Positions 16,728 to 26,700 of a stretch of DNA of 33,905 nt are shown one piece after another (the first letter of the stretch is position 1; the number at the start of each line of letters is the position of its first letter). Origin of the DNA: a virus; the IMG/VR virus record IMGVR_UViG_3300034418_009680, positions 1-33,905 of that record. One strand, given 5' to 3'. The notes below the pieces were generated by a model. It worked only from the letters and a program-made list of their open reading frames with translations, was not told the origin of the DNA and searched no databases. Made by a program: the position numbers and the translations under genes.

Positions 16728-19462
16728 TTAAATTTATTAGTTCCTATAAATCCACCAAAAGGAAGAGGCAAATAACTATCCAAAGTTCCGGGAACACTAG
16801 TTGCTTGGAATCTAACCTTACATGAGTTTACTCGTTTTCCACAAACATCTATTCTTTTCCAAACTCCCCTTTGGGTGTCAGGATTTCTACCCTTATTTGG
16901 ATTTGTTGCCTCCCAAATTCTTATATATCCATCTCCATTATACCCGTCCGTAAAACTTATTTCAGTACCTTTTAATATAGGCCCTTGAAATGCAGCATCA
17001 AATGTAATCTTATACTCATAACTTAAAACAGTGTTACCTGACGTCATGCCGGGGGTAATTGTAACATTGGTTACAAGTCCTGGAGACCCTAGAGTACTAG
17101 GTATTAAATAATAATTATTTATTTCTGCGAGTATTTGGGCAGCATCATCAGATTCCATCCATTCTCTATTGTACGCAATATATAAATCTGTATCTCCTGC
17201 AGCTGCATTTCGAACGACTTTACTGCTATATATCGTAGGAATATACACCGCACTTGCTCCAGTAATAGTTTTTACTCTATCTCCTTCTACATAGGAAGTT
17301 GTAGAACTCCAATCTGGAAGTGTTGCAGCACCTACTATCAGCTCATCATTTTCATCAAAAAATAAATTACCTCTACTATTTAAAGGAAAGGTGCAGCCTC
17401 CTTGACCATTTTCATAAAATCCTTGGTATTTCCAAGGGCAGTATTTACCAATAACATATCTATTGGGTAGTCTAAACCCTTCCATATCTAAAGGACTGGC
17501 CAACTCTAGGCTCATTAAAGGCCCCGCTTCTGTAGCCACTCTATTTACATAAAAAGACGCTTTTGGAAATTCTGTTGGGCGCTCTGGAACTTGATTCGCA
17601 TTATATGTGTACTTTAATAGGGTAGTCCTGTAAGTTACTTTACTACCTACCAAATCTTGAGATGTAAAAATACCCTCCGCTTCTAAAATATTTATAAGGA
17701 GTTGTTCGTCTCGAGTACCGTCGCCATCATTTACAAGAGTTCTTGCAATTCCCGGTATATTTGCTAAAGTTAGGGTAGGCCTTGACGAAGCTCCGCTACT
17801 TTTAACATCTATTCCCTCTATCATTATAGGCATAGCTATGTATTCATTTAAAACAGATCCTATAGAATCTGGAAAATATATATTGTCTAAAGAACTATCG
17901 TCGAATCCATTGTACAAAAATGCTGTATTTCCTGAAGGCAATTGAATTTCAAATAACTCAATAAAATTATCTCCAATTTCTTGCTCTTGTACTACTTCTA
18001 TTAACTCTAACTCGCCATCCTTTTGAACGTATCCGCTAATAGTCCAAGTATAAGTTTGAGAGGGGCTAAAACCAGGATTAGAATCTGACCTGAACTTAAC
18101 TTCAAATGTTGCCTCTTCTGTACTATTGAGAAAAGTAATATCAAAATAAGTAACAGTTGTGCCTGTTAAAGGAGAAACATCTGCGTTGGTTGTACTTATG
18201 ACATCTATTGTTCTATAAGGATCGGCATCATCATTTTCTAAAATTACTCTAATTACATCTTTTTTGTATACTAAAAAATCAGGATAATTTAAAATATCAG
18301 GAGTTAATCTTAGAGAATATACCGAAGGTCTACCAGTATTTTCATCATCTGCTCCCCCAGGTGGAAATGCTGAAATAGCTAAAGAATTACTAGTAATTGT
18401 CTCTAGGTACCCATCCCCGTCTGTAAAACTAATAGTTAAAGATAAAGAAGTTCCTAAATCATAAGCAACTGTTGTATATGTAGTTGCATTGGCTCCTGTA
18501 ATAGGATACCCATTTCTATTCCATTGATATTCAAAAGTGCCTAGTCCATTTGAATCTGCAATAGTTTCAGTATGAGAAAATTCAAATCCAAATCCTACTT
18601 GGTTTCCATCAATTGTAACTGTACCAGTTGCAGGACTATTTGGGGGCACATATACTTCTACATCAAAATCAATTTCATCCAAGAAAGTAGGCTGTCCTCC
18701 TGTAGTAGAAGCAGAAGCAGTCCCATTAACAAATTGTGGAGTAGTATTATAATGATGCAGCCTTATATAATATTTTCCCGCAGGACAAGATGCGGTTGGC
18801 TGTATATTGACACCAGTAGTAGTACCTGTTATTTGTACTTGTCCACTTGTAGCTACAAAATAAGTAGGATCAATTAAAGTGTTTGATCCTGATGCATCTA
18901 CAATTCTCCATTGAAAAGTTTCTGAACTAGCTACAGGAGTATCATAAGTATACCCATCAGGATGAGTCCGACCGGACCAAGAACCTGTTACATACGGAAT
19001 AAGAGAGCTTGGTGTTGATATAGAAAGACTACCAGTAGTTCCGGTAGTAATAGTCGTACCAGCGGAGGCCCCATCCCAGCCAAATGTAGGAGGAAGCCAT
19101 AAAATTCTAAAAGATTTCTGAGCAAAAGTAGTTAGAGTATTGCCAGTAGTAGCTGCCGTAAAAAAATACCATCTAGCATAGTGATCATTATTATCAAAAT
19201 TTTGATTAGTCCAAGTTTTATCTTTTTCATTATGATCTAGCCACGGAGTATCCGGATCAGGATCATTTATTTCTTCATCGCTATTCGGATATCGTATATA
19301 TCGTATTTCTTTAACAATAGAACCTTCGCTTCCAGTGTATTCTGTTTGCGCATTAATAGTATCTCCAACCTTTGCAATAATTGCATAATTGTCGGAAATA
19401 TCTGCGGTCTCTGGTACGTACCCGGGACTATTTAATTGAAAGTAGTAATCAAATACACTCAT
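16724..19462 (-). CDS. L: gpL-like tail tip protein with large Ig-like N-terminal extension, 912 aa
   Basis: Residues about 495-912 match lambda gpL: (L)FEIQLPSGN at the start, SSRPTLTLANI near 560, then NRYVIGKYCPWKYQG and a C-terminal CGKRVNSCKVRF followed by LPFGGFIGTNKF. The four Cys (675, 690, 874, 881) correspond to those that hold an iron-sulfur cluster in lambda gpL. Two features are unusual. First, residues 1-490 are an extra Ser/Thr/Gly-rich beta region with Ig-like strand patterns (for example FEYQWNRNGYPITGANATTYT near 310-330). Second, about 180 residues separate the two Cys pairs, including WSSTTSYVEGDRVK (718-731), which resembles a chitin-binding type 3 (CBM5/12) motif. The start overlaps the gpM stop (ATGA). 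It bridges gpM and gpJ in the tail tip; the extensions probably decorate it. Confidence 0.88.
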   Translation of the reverse strand: MSVFDYYFQLNSPGYVPETADISDNYAIIAKVGDTINAQTEYTGSEGSIVKEIRYIRYPNSDEEINDPDPDTPWLDHNEKDKTWTNQNFDNNDHYARWYFFTAATTGNTLTTFAQKSFRILWLPPTFGWDGASAGTTITTGTTGSLSISTPSSLIPYVTGSWSGRTHPDGYTYDTPVASSETFQWRIVDASGSNTLIDPTYFVATSGQVQITGTTTGVNIQPTASCPAGKYYIRLHHYNTTPQFVNGTASASTTGGQPTFLDEIDFDVEVYVPPNSPATGTVTIDGNQVGFGFEFSHTETIADSNGLGTFEYQWNRNGYPITGANATTYTTVAYDLGTSLSLTISFTDGDGYLETITSNSLAISAFPPGGADDENTGRPSVYSLRLTPDILNYPDFLVYKKDVIRVILENDDADPYRTIDVISTTNADVSPLTGTTVTYFDITFLNSTEEATFEVKFRSDSNPGFSPSQTYTWTISGYVQKDGELELIEVVQEQEIGDNFIELFEIQLPSGNTAFLYNGFDDSSLDNIYFPDSIGSVLNEYIAMPIMIEGIDVKSSGASSRPTLTLANIPGIARTLVNDGDGTRDEQLLINILEAEGIFTSQDLVGSKVTYRTTLLKYTYNANQVPERPTEFPKASFYVNRVATEAGPLMSLELASPLDMEGFRLPNRYVIGKYCPWKYQGFYENGQGGCTFPLNSRGNLFFDENDELIVGAATLPDWSSTTSYVEGDRVKTITGASAVYIPTIYSSKVVRNAAAGDTDLYIAYNREWMESDDAAQILAEINNYYLIPSTLGSPGLVTNVTITPGMTSGNTVLSYEYKITFDAAFQGPILKGTEISFTDGYNGDGYIRIWEATNPNKGRNPDTQRGVWKRIDVCGKRVNSCKVRFQATSVPGTLDSYLPLPFGGFIGTNKFK

Positions 19463-19986
19463 GGTTCATAGACTCGTCTAAATTCTGCAGTCAAAGAATG
19501 GTAACTATGGTACATATATTTTATATTATACGCTTCGCATATTACTTTTATAGTTTGATTTCCATCGTACTCAGGAATGATTATATCAAAACTTTTTGCT
19601 TGATGTACATCTAAAAACTTTGCAATAATATTAATATCTTCTTTCGTTCTATTAGAAAAAGAAGCTCCAAACATATCTTTTTTAGAATTGGTACCATCTA
19701 TAGCTCGTTGTTCATACCCATCACCAAAATTTGCTCTTAAAATATTAAAATTTGTAGCTCGAGACAGCCCTCGGTCAAAAGTATAAAAAGAGTCTGTAAG
19801 AGGAACTCCTCCAGATATAGAGTCTGCAGGAATTTTTACTATAAATATTTCTCCATAGGAAGAAGAACCTCCTGCAGCCCCGGCGTCAATTGTCCATACT
19901 CCGAGTACGGCATTATACACATATGTTACACCATTATATACATATGTATCACCGTTTGAAGGACTACCTGGAAAATCTGCTGCCAT
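19459..19986 (-). CDS. M: gpM-like minor tail protein with N-terminal adaptor module, 175 aa
   Basis: Residues 55-175 match the phage minor tail protein M family: LSRATNFNILRANFGDGYEQRA with the hallmark FGDGYEQR at 87-94, and the end LTAEFRRVYEP. It forms a ring in the tail tip between tube and gpL. Lambda gpM is about 109 residues; the extra N-terminal 45 residues contain PSNGDTYVYNGVTYVYN...VWT, which resembles the first 40 residues of the collagen-like neighbour ([20 protein letters not shown]). AGGAG lies 7 bases before the ATG. The stop overlaps the gpL start. Confidence 0.9.
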   Translation of the reverse strand: MAADFPGSPSNGDTYVYNGVTYVYNAVLGVWTIDAGAAGGSSSYGEIFIVKIPADSISGGVPLTDSFYTFDRGLSRATNFNILRANFGDGYEQRAIDGTNSKKDMFGASFSNRTKEDINIIAKFLDVHQAKSFDIIIPEYDGNQTIKVICEAYNIKYMYHSYHSLTAEFRRVYEP

Positions 19987-19996
19987 TTAAGTCTCC

Positions 19997-22900
19997 TTAA
20001 TTGTCTTCAAGAGCTGCGATAGCTGCTTGAAAAGCCCCATAATCTGGAGAAGCCGCTGCAATTTCTTTTAACTTTGCCGTAGAAATAAGTCGTGTAGAAG
20101 TACTTGGTGCGCCTCCTGCTTGGTGTTGAGCTACTTTTATATTTCCACTATCAGAGTAAATTGTATTATCTGATAGATATAAATGCCTTATTTTATATTC
20201 GGCAGATCCTAAATCATATTGAGCATTTGTGTCAGGAATTAAACTCCCTGACATTCCTAGCGCTGGAAGATTACCTGTTAAAGCAGATGCGTCTATAGTA
20301 GTGCCTGATTTAATTATTTGGGTAACTTCCGAAATTGGAGACCTTTTTAAATTAAAAGTATATACGTATACATTTGCAGCAGGAACTGTGTCAACAGGAA
20401 TTTCCCAATCATAAAAATAGTCATCACTTCCTCCATAATTCACTCCTGTAAAAGTAGCAGGACCTGTCGCTTTCAAGACTGTGTTTGCAGGGAAGTTACC
20501 ACTAGCATCAGTTTCGCTAGATATTGTTGCACCTGTTAGCAATTCAAAAGAATCGTCTTTTTTAATTGCTCCAAATTTTTGATTGAAAGGAGATTCTGTA
20601 GGAGCGCCAGGTCCGTCAGTTCGTATAACTAATTTATTTCCTGTTTGCCAATCTACATAAGAGACTCCCCCTGTGCCTTCTCCTCCAAAATCCATGGTTT
20701 CACCAAGAACAAGCTGTCCTGATGCATCTGTACTCAACGTTTGGTCGCCCATAAAAATGGTATTATTATCTAAGTACAAATATCTCCACTTGCGCTCAGC
20801 ACTTCCTAAATCATACGCTACATTTGTTGTAGGAAGAAAGTGAGCATCTAGTTGTAGTTCATTACTCGAGCCAAAATCTAACGTACTGGTGCCGTCTGTA
20901 ATACTAGAAGGAGTACTTGAGCTTCCTCCACTACCTACATCAGTTGTATAAATTGTGCCTGCCATTGCAGAGTAATTTTCGTCTACATAATACAGAGTAG
21001 ACGGGGCATCTAAAGGTACAGTAAATGAAACTCTGCCTTTGTCCGCTCCATTGTTTGTTACTCCATCAGAAGTTCCTAAAGCATTTGCGGCATTATATGC
21101 GCCTGAAGAACTTTGAATATAAAATGGGTGTCCACTACTTAACTCAAAGTTTGAAACATCAATATAAGCTTCCGTAGAATCTCCTGAGTTATTTCCTAAA
21201 TCATTTACTCCTAAAAGGCCTACCCATCTATATTGACCTGTAGTTGTAAAGGTATAGCTATATGAACTAGTAGCAATTAAGTAACCTTCACTATTTTGTG
21301 GGTATCCGCGATAAAATCCACCATTTGTTATATCGACTAACCAAAACTGTGCACGTACTTCTTTTTCACTAGGTCTTTCATGATACCTAGTAGTATCCCA
21401 ACTAAGTTTATATCCTTCTTTTACATTAAAAGCAGGAGAAACGGCATAAGCTTTTCTATACCAGTTATTAGTTAGCAAAAAGTAAGTTTTTGTGTATAAT
21501 CTTAAATAATTTCCTGCTCCTGTGGCTGTAAATACGTATACACCTTGAGTAGTAGTTTGTGAGTTTCCTTCAAACTGTGTATCTGTATGAGCTTGTGCCG
21601 GAAAACTTTGCCCATTTACACTATCGGCAGAAGTAATATAATTACTACTTGCTAACGTCCATCCATCATTAGAAGTAATAGGCGCTAAACTATCAAAATC
21701 ACCTGGATCAAAGTAGTAAGTTATACCTTTTTGTAGATATAGATCGGGATTTGTTCTTGCAACAGGAAATCCTGCGCCTGAAAAAGAAAAAGCAGAAGGA
21801 GTTCCACTAGTATACGAAGGCTCAATATCAAATACTATTGAACTTGCGCCATCTGCACCGTCAGCTCCATCTACACCGTCTACCCCTCGTAAATCACCCG
21901 TGGTAAAACCTAATCCATCATTAGATGTGAAGGTTACTGTACCGGTGCTGAGATCGTAGGAGCCTCCCGTAAATCCAGTTCCGTCTACTCCATTAGTTCC
22001 ATTTATACCATCGGCTCCATCTGCACCATCGGCTCCAGCAGGTCCAGTAGGTCCAGTAGGTCCAGTAGCTCCTGTAGGACCAGTAGGACCTTGAGGACCT
22101 ACTACTGTTCCGGCATTAATTGTTGTGCTATCTGCAAGAGTAAGAATTAAATCATCATTTGCATCTACTGTAGCGGAAGAAATACCTCTATTTCCATCTC
22201 CTCTTAGATCTCCCGTAGTAAAACCTAATCCATCATCAGATGTAAAAGATACAATACCTGTTGAAGCAGTATAACTGCCTCCTGTGAAACCTAATCCATC
22301 TGCCCCTGCAGGCCCCGTTGCTCCAGTTAATCCAGTAGCTCCAGTTGGTCCAACTACTGCTCCTGCATTAATTGTTGTGTTATCTACAAGAGTAAGAATT
22401 AGATCATCATTTGCATCTACTGTAGCTGAAGAAATACCTCTATTTCCGTCGCCACGTAAATCTGCAGTATTAAACCCTAATCCATCATCAGATGTAAAAG
22501 ATACAATACCTGTGGAAGCAGTATAACTGCCTCCAGTAAAGCCTAATCCTTGATTTCCTTGAGGCCCAGTTAATCCCACAGGTCCAGCAGGTCCTTGTGC
22601 ACCATCTGCGCCATCTGCGCCTTGAGGTCCTTGTGGCCCCGTTGGTCCTTGAATTCCTGTGGCTCCAGTTGCTCCGACCGGTCCAGCCGGTCCAGCGGGT
22701 CCGGTATTCCCCGTATCTCCTTTTTCCCCTTGAGGGCCTGCAGGTCCTTGAGCGCCTGTTGCACCTTGTGGTCCATCATTGCCTACGGGCCCTGTTGGTC
22801 CAATAGGCCCTTGAGGTCCTTGTGGGCCAGTATTTCCTATTGGTCCTGTAGGTCCAGCAGGTCCTGTGGCTCCAATGGGACCAGTAGGTCCAGTAGGCCC

Positions 22901-23767
22901 AGCGGGTCCGGTAGCTCCAGTATCACCTGTATCTCCTTGGGGACCATCATTGCCTATAGGCCCAGCGGGTCCTTGAGGACCTTGTGGTCCGGTAGGTCCT
23001 GTGTTTCCTATTGGTCCAGTAGGTCCAGCGGGTCCGGTAGCTCCGGTAGGCCCAGCGGGTCCAGCGGGTCCAGCAGGTCCAGCGGGTCCTGTATCTCCAG
23101 TATCTCCTTGGGGTCCATCATTGCCTATGGGACCTTGCGGTCCTGCAGGGCCTGTTAATCCAATAGGTCCGGCGGGTCCGGCGGGTCCTACAGGACCTGT
23201 AGGGCCTTGTGGTCCTGTTAGTCCTTGTGGTCCTTCCGGCCCCTCTGCTCCATCATTTCCAGTGGGACCTTGAGGTCCTGCGGGTCCGGTAGGTCCAGTT
23301 ACAGAAGCTCCAGCAGGACCAGTTGCTCCAGTTGCTCCAGTATCACCTTTATCTCCTTGTGGTCCTTGAGGTCCAGTAGGTCCGGCAGGGCCTTGAGGTC
23401 CTGTTAATCCAATTGGGCCATCATCTCCCTTATCCCCTTGAGGACCGACAGGGCCGGTAGCTCCAATAGGGCCTTGTGGTCCAGTTGTTCCTATACCAAT
23501 AGGCCCTTGTGGTCCTTGTGGTCCTTGTGGCCCTTGTGGTCCTTGTGGCCCCGTTGGTCCAGCTACTCCTGAGCCTCCTGCGGCACCTGTAGGGCCTTGT
23601 GGTCCTGCACTACCTGTATCTCCCTTCAATCCTGTGGGACCGGTAATTACCCATTGCTGCGTATTGCCATCATCATAATAGATGTACATACGAAGATTTA
23701 CGTCATCAAACCATAAATCTCCATTGCTTGGATTAGAGGGCGCTGTTGCTGAAACTATTGCTGCCAT
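19997..23767 (-). CDS. Collagen-like (Gly-X-Y) tail fiber protein, 1256 aa
   Basis: Residues 1-42 form a small N-terminal module ([20 protein letters not shown]). Residues 43-408 are about 120 Gly-X-Y triplets, rich in GPQ, GPT, GPA and GDT, with few interruptions, so a long collagen triple helix is expected. Then come two close copies and one partial copy of a beta cassette starting GFTGGSY and ending DLRG, separated by short GXY linkers (to about 640). Residues 645-940 form a globular region with [18 protein letters not shown]. The C-terminal part has two YDLGS motifs (near 985 and 1185) shared with other fiber genes, and ends with a helical [25 protein letters not shown]. The gene abuts the tape measure gene (TAAATG) and precedes gpM. 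The product is probably a long trimeric fiber attached at the tail tip; receptor and attachment point are inferred. Confidence 0.9.
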   Translation of the reverse strand: MAAIVSATAPSNPSNGDLWFDDVNLRMYIYYDDGNTQQWVITGPTGLKGDTGSAGPQGPTGAAGGSGVAGPTGPQGPQGPQGPQGPQGPIGIGTTGPQGPIGATGPVGPQGDKGDDGPIGLTGPQGPAGPTGPQGPQGDKGDTGATGATGPAGASVTGPTGPAGPQGPTGNDGAEGPEGPQGLTGPQGPTGPVGPAGPAGPIGLTGPAGPQGPIGNDGPQGDTGDTGPAGPAGPAGPAGPTGATGPAGPTGPIGNTGPTGPQGPQGPAGPIGNDGPQGDTGDTGATGPAGPTGPTGPIGATGPAGPTGPIGNTGPQGPQGPIGPTGPVGNDGPQGATGAQGPAGPQGEKGDTGNTGPAGPAGPVGATGATGIQGPTGPQGPQGADGADGAQGPAGPVGLTGPQGNQGLGFTGGSYTASTGIVSFTSDDGLGFNTADLRGDGNRGISSATVDANDDLILTLVDNTTINAGAVVGPTGATGLTGATGPAGADGLGFTGGSYTASTGIVSFTSDDGLGFTTGDLRGDGNRGISSATVDANDDLILTLADSTTINAGTVVGPQGPTGPTGATGPTGPTGPAGADGADGADGINGTNGVDGTGFTGGSYDLSTGTVTFTSNDGLGFTTGDLRGVDGVDGADGADGASSIVFDIEPSYTSGTPSAFSFSGAGFPVARTNPDLYLQKGITYYFDPGDFDSLAPITSNDGWTLASSNYITSADSVNGQSFPAQAHTDTQFEGNSQTTTQGVYVFTATGAGNYLRLYTKTYFLLTNNWYRKAYAVSPAFNVKEGYKLSWDTTRYHERPSEKEVRAQFWLVDITNGGFYRGYPQNSEGYLIATSSYSYTFTTTGQYRWVGLLGVNDLGNNSGDSTEAYIDVSNFELSSGHPFYIQSSSGAYNAANALGTSDGVTNNGADKGRVSFTVPLDAPSTLYYVDENYSAMAGTIYTTDVGSGGSSSTPSSITDGTSTLDFGSSNELQLDAHFLPTTNVAYDLGSAERKWRYLYLDNNTIFMGDQTLSTDASGQLVLGETMDFGGEGTGGVSYVDWQTGNKLVIRTDGPGAPTESPFNQKFGAIKKDDSFELLTGATISSETDASGNFPANTVLKATGPATFTGVNYGGSDDYFYDWEIPVDTVPAANVYVYTFNLKRSPISEVTQIIKSGTTIDASALTGNLPALGMSGSLIPDTNAQYDLGSAEYKIRHLYLSDNTIYSDSGNIKVAQHQAGGAPSTSTRLISTAKLKEIAAASPDYGAFQAAIAALEDN
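22073..22549 (-). repeat. Direct repeat of a 75-codon beta cassette, period 252 bases
   Basis: Copy 1 (22549-22325) and copy 2 (22297-22073) encode nearly identical cassettes: [18 protein letters not shown], then [20 protein letters not shown] and LILTL.D.TTINAG.VVGP. Differences are few (NTAD/TTGD, VDNTT/ADSTT, AGAV/AGTV). A third, shortened copy lies at about 21878-21979 ([18 protein letters not shown]). Confidence 0.9.
22544..23641 (-). repeat. Collagen triplet repeat region
   Basis: About 366 codons of near-continuous Gly-X-Y. On the plus strand this appears as a long run of variants of GGTCCAGTAGGTCCTGTTGG. Longer sub-blocks recur, for example [16 protein letters not shown] twice and [17 protein letters not shown] near the start, which suggests slippage or recombination within the array. 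Confidence 0.9.
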
Positions 23768-26700
23768 TTACGCTGCTCCGTAGGGGCTTAAAATGCCTCC
23801 TGCTCTTTTTTGATTTTGAAGTTCTCTCTGTACTGCTGCGGCAACTGCATTCCCTAATTGATTTGCATCTTGCCCATTGCTAGATTGAGTTCTACTTCCA
23901 GCACCAGAGTTATCCATACTAATATTTACTGTTACGTTATTATTTTGACCGCCGCCACCTTTCATTTCAACAGGAATCTCTCTTCCATTTGGAAGAGGTA
24001 CTACAGCTTCGGTGCCATGCATAATTACAGGATACCCTGCACTTGGTCCTTTAAATACACCTCCAATTGCTGCCATTTGAGGCGCTTCTGTGTAGCCGCC
24101 GTACCTATATCCTCGAGGCTTGACAATTCCGCCGTATCTCATACCTGGGCCATTGGGAGTGGCAACTCCACCTTCTGCCATTCCCATAGCAGCCATAATT
24201 GCTTTTTGAATCAGAAGCTTAATTATTATTCTCATAATATCAGCAATAATTGCTTTTGCCATTTCTCCGAAAGCTTGTTTTACTGATTTAGTGCCATCCA
24301 TAATGGACATAAATGCATCTGTAAACCCAGAAGTAAGAGTATCTGGCATATTAGACATATATTCTTGAAGCTCACCATCTCCAAAAGTATCGTTTAATTT
24401 CTGCTTCATATTATCTAGCTGCTCATTTGCAGCTGCGAGCCCATCAGCTACTTGAGAACTTGCTAGTGTTTTTGCAGTCTCCCGCATAGAGCCTTCGCCA
24501 GTGTCTCCATAAGCATCCGCTTGGTTTTCTAGCCTACCGGCCATTTCGTCTGTTCTTGCAACAAGAGAATCTTGTTCGGGGTCTAAACCATCTTGCCTCA
24601 ATGCTTCCGAGCGTTCCAAAGCTAATCGTCGAAGTCTCGTTGCTTCAAGATCTGTTTGTAGCTCTAAAAGATCGTATTCTAGATCAATTGCTTGATGTTT
24701 TGCGGCTAGTTGCGCTGCAGACTGTTGCTCCATACGAGCTATTAAAGCTTCTTGTGCAGCTATTTGGTCTTTTAATGTTAGCCCTTCATTGATGAAGCCT
24801 CCCATCATTGGAGTACGACTTCTTTCTCGACTTGCTGCAGCTATATCTCTTTGAAGTTGTCTATCTTTTAAATCGGCTATGTCTTGTTCCATTTGTAGCC
24901 GTTTACTGATAACATCATTCAAAGTTTTTGCTGCTTGCGTTAGCTGTAATTCTTTTTGTAATAAATCTGTTTGTTGATCAAGAGCTCTTAGTTTCATTGC
25001 GACTGTTTCTTGCTCTCGTTTTATATCAAGTATGTCTTGTTCTTGTTTAATTTGCTGCTCTAATGCATATATTGCTTCGTCTCGTGCAGCTACTTCCTCT
25101 GCGCTCAGCAAAGCTCGAGTTTTGACTAAATACCTTAATTCGTCTTCTTTTAAAGCAATTGAAACCATTCTAGCCAGTTCATCATCTAAAAATGATTGTC
25201 TCGCTTTACTAAACTTATCTAACATTCCAGCAGTTCTTTCTCGTTGAGTAGCCTCCTCTCTTCCTAATCGTATACTGTCTCTTCTTCTTGAGACTTCATC
25301 CTGTACAAATGCTAAAAATTGATCATTTGTCATTCCCATCTTTTCAGAAAGAGCATCTAAATCTTTTTGAAGTTTTTCGGATAAAGCGCCTGGCCCTATT
25401 TTGTTTTGAGCATCTTTAAGTGTCTTTTGAATTTGTAGTATTTTCATTGAAAGAGACGCCGGATCACTAGGATCTCGCATTGCATCTTCAAGACCTGTTA
25501 ATTGCTCTTCAAAAGAAGTTAAAGTTGCTAAACTATCATTTGCCGAACTTTGTAGTTCCGCAAAGGATTCTGCCCAAGTACCTACGGGCTGCTGTAATAT
25601 TTGTGCAACTCTAGGAGAAATAGTTGCTAATTTTTCTAATTCAGGATTTAATTCTGCTAAAAGTTTTGCGGCTTCATCTGTTGCACCTCTGGCCTGCATA
25701 CGAGCAATGTCTGTAATCTTATCCATTACACTTTCTAGCGGTAATGTTGCCATAGCAGTCACTCTTAAACGATCTTGTTTTGCAAAAGCTGCGAGGGCAT
25801 CTTCCTCATCCCCTGCTTTTAAAGACGCGACTCCTTGCTGCTGCACTTTTTGCATGCCCTTTACAACACCGTCTATATCTCCGGCCATATTTTGAATAGC
25901 GGTTGAAACGCTTTCACTAGAAGCTTTTAATTTTTTATTTTCTTCTATTAAGTGTTTTGTTTCAGCCAGAGCTTTTCCTAGCCCCGAATCTTTATACCAG
26001 TCTCCCACGCCAAAAAAGTCTGCAACTTTTTGAAGCATTCCTCCTAAAGAGGAAGTAAAATCCACTGCCATAGTTGCGAATATTTGTCCAAGTCCTACAA
26101 TGGATAATAGTTTTACGACTTTCATAAAAGCATTTCCAACTGCATTCGCCGTATTTATCATTGCAGTTGTAGCAGTTCGTGTTGCAGCAACCATGCCTGC
26201 CATTCCCGCCTTCCAAGCAACGGATATGTTTTTAACACTTAGCTTCCATCTTCCTTCAGTAACCTTAACTCTACTTTCTATAGTTGTTAAGGCATTATTC
26301 ATATCTTGAATAACAGATTGTTGTACCCCTTTGAATACTCCTGACATTACTCGTCCAGAAGCATCAACATTTTGTTCCGCTTGTTTTAAAAATCTTTTTA
26401 AATTAGCTTGATCTACTTTTGCAAGACTATCTATTCCGCCAGCAGCTACTTGCTTTAATAACGAACTAGTTGACCCTTGACCTAATGCTGTTTTTGCCGA
26501 ACTTTGTAAGCTAGCTTTAGCGGCCTGTTTCAATTTTTTCTGCGCAGCTTCAGAACGTTCGATCTGAGCTGCATAAGCCTGCATTTCTTCCTTAGCTTTG
26601 GTTGCTGCTTGACTATGAGATTGCGCCCACTGGTTTACTTTGTCTTGTAATCCTGATAGATTAAAGGCCGCTTTAAGTATAGATAAACTAAATAATCCAA

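Noticed and set aside
22284-23407. Several plus-strand ORFs opposite the collagen array (Pro/Gly-rich or Ser/Arg-rich)
   Set aside because: They are frames opposite the GXY repeats; composition follows from the repeats and no ribosome sites were seen.
22544-23641. Regular repeats that might suggest a CRISPR array
   Set aside because: The period is short (9 to 18 bases), there are no unique spacers of constant length, and the region is in frame as Gly-X-Y codons.
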